DNA from: an uncultured Methanomassiliicoccaceae archaeon | GTDB taxonomy: Archaea; Thermoplasmatota; Thermoplasmata; Methanomassiliicoccales; Methanomethylophilaceae | Length of the DNA: 9,521 nt | Direction: 5' to 3' | Assembly: GCA_945492685.1 (NCBI GenBank) | Contig: CALYUZ010000018.1 | Coordinates: forward strand, 1 to 9,521 | Shown here: piece by piece, positions 9,454-9,521 of the stretch | Layout: each line of letters opens with the position of its first letter | Numbering within the stretch: position 1 is the stretch's first letter | The notes under the pieces: generated by a model | What the model saw: the letters and a program-made list of their open reading frames with translations, nothing else | Database searches by the model: none | What the model was told of the DNA's origin: nothing | Made by a program: the position numbers and the translations under genes

Positions 9454-9521
9454 ATGGCACAATACGATTCAGCTTCCATAGAGAAACGCTGGCAGGAGAT
9501 GTGGAGGAACGATGCGGTCTA
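9454..9521 (+). CDS. Class I aminoacyl-tRNA synthetase N-terminus, probably leucyl
   Basis: Only the first 22 complete codons are in the window. They begin MAQYDSASIEKRWQEMW and continue RNDAV. The pattern YDxxxIEKrWQexW with a charged-small-hydrophobic follow-up opens the archaeal leucyl- and valyl-tRNA synthetases just before the catalytic Rossmann fold. LeuRS is favoured slightly over ValRS; the fragment is too short to decide, so I give no symbol. The start is supported by the strong TATA box at 9417-9428 and by the match beginning right at the ATG. It reads away from the arsR-arsM fusion gene. Confidence 0.65.
   Translation, partial: MAQYDSASIEKRWQEMWRNDAV

Overview
The window reads as a moderately GC-rich archaeal chromosome, most likely a methanogen-related Thermoplasmatota (Methanomassiliicoccales-like) genome. 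This is inferred from gene content and signals, not from a marker gene. The supporting signs are archaeal TATA boxes 25-30 nt upstream of leaderless or near-leaderless starts, GGAGG-type ribosome sites at internal operon genes, an archaeal/eukaryotic-type single-chain glycyl-tRNA synthetase, multi-CBS and universal stress proteins, and a small 2[4Fe-4S] ferredoxin.

Layout. Positions 1-677 (minus) hold a small redox-flavoured cluster: a cysteine-rich single-PAS protein, a possible 31-residue membrane protein and the N-terminus of a pyridoxamine-phosphate-oxidase-like flavoprotein. A 217-bp divergent promoter region with several inverted repeats leads to a thioredoxin-reductase-like ferredoxin-NADP+ reductase (plus, 895-1830), which lacks the CxxC of true thioredoxin reductases. 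Facing it is a 54-residue ferredoxin (minus, 1961-2125). The two genes share an 8-mer (ATACCCTG) between TATA box and start codon, which suggests co-regulation. Divergent from the ferredoxin runs a plus-strand series: an amidohydrolase of unknown substrate, a universal stress protein, a four-CBS protein and glyS, the last three tightly packed (stop-start abutment, then an 8-nt overlap).

After a 13-bp hairpin comes a gene with its own promoter (6485-7660). It encodes four CBS domains joined to a C-terminal domain that looks like the ribosome hibernation factor HPF/RaiA fold. Two hairpins separate it from a convergent minus-strand gene (7751-9100), a clear fusion of an ArsR/SmtB repressor (Cys32/Cys34 arsenic-site motif) to an ArsM arsenite methyltransferase with a cysteine-rich tail.

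The last 350 bp are unusually structured: an operator-like repeat over the arsRM promoter, a near-perfect 22-bp palindrome, three 33-bp tandem repeats, a TATA box followed by a short transcript-sized segment ending in a hairpin plus T-run, and finally the promoter and first 22 codons of a class I aminoacyl-tRNA synthetase (probably LeuRS).

Together the window mixes ferredoxin/NADP redox exchange, adenylate-sensing proteins placed beside translation genes, and a self-contained metalloid sensor/detoxification enzyme. The strongest candidates for new biology are the ArsR-ArsM fusion, the CBS-HPF-like fusion, the motif TACGA-N3-TCGTA shared by two promoter regions, and the repeat-rich segment at 9104-9430.
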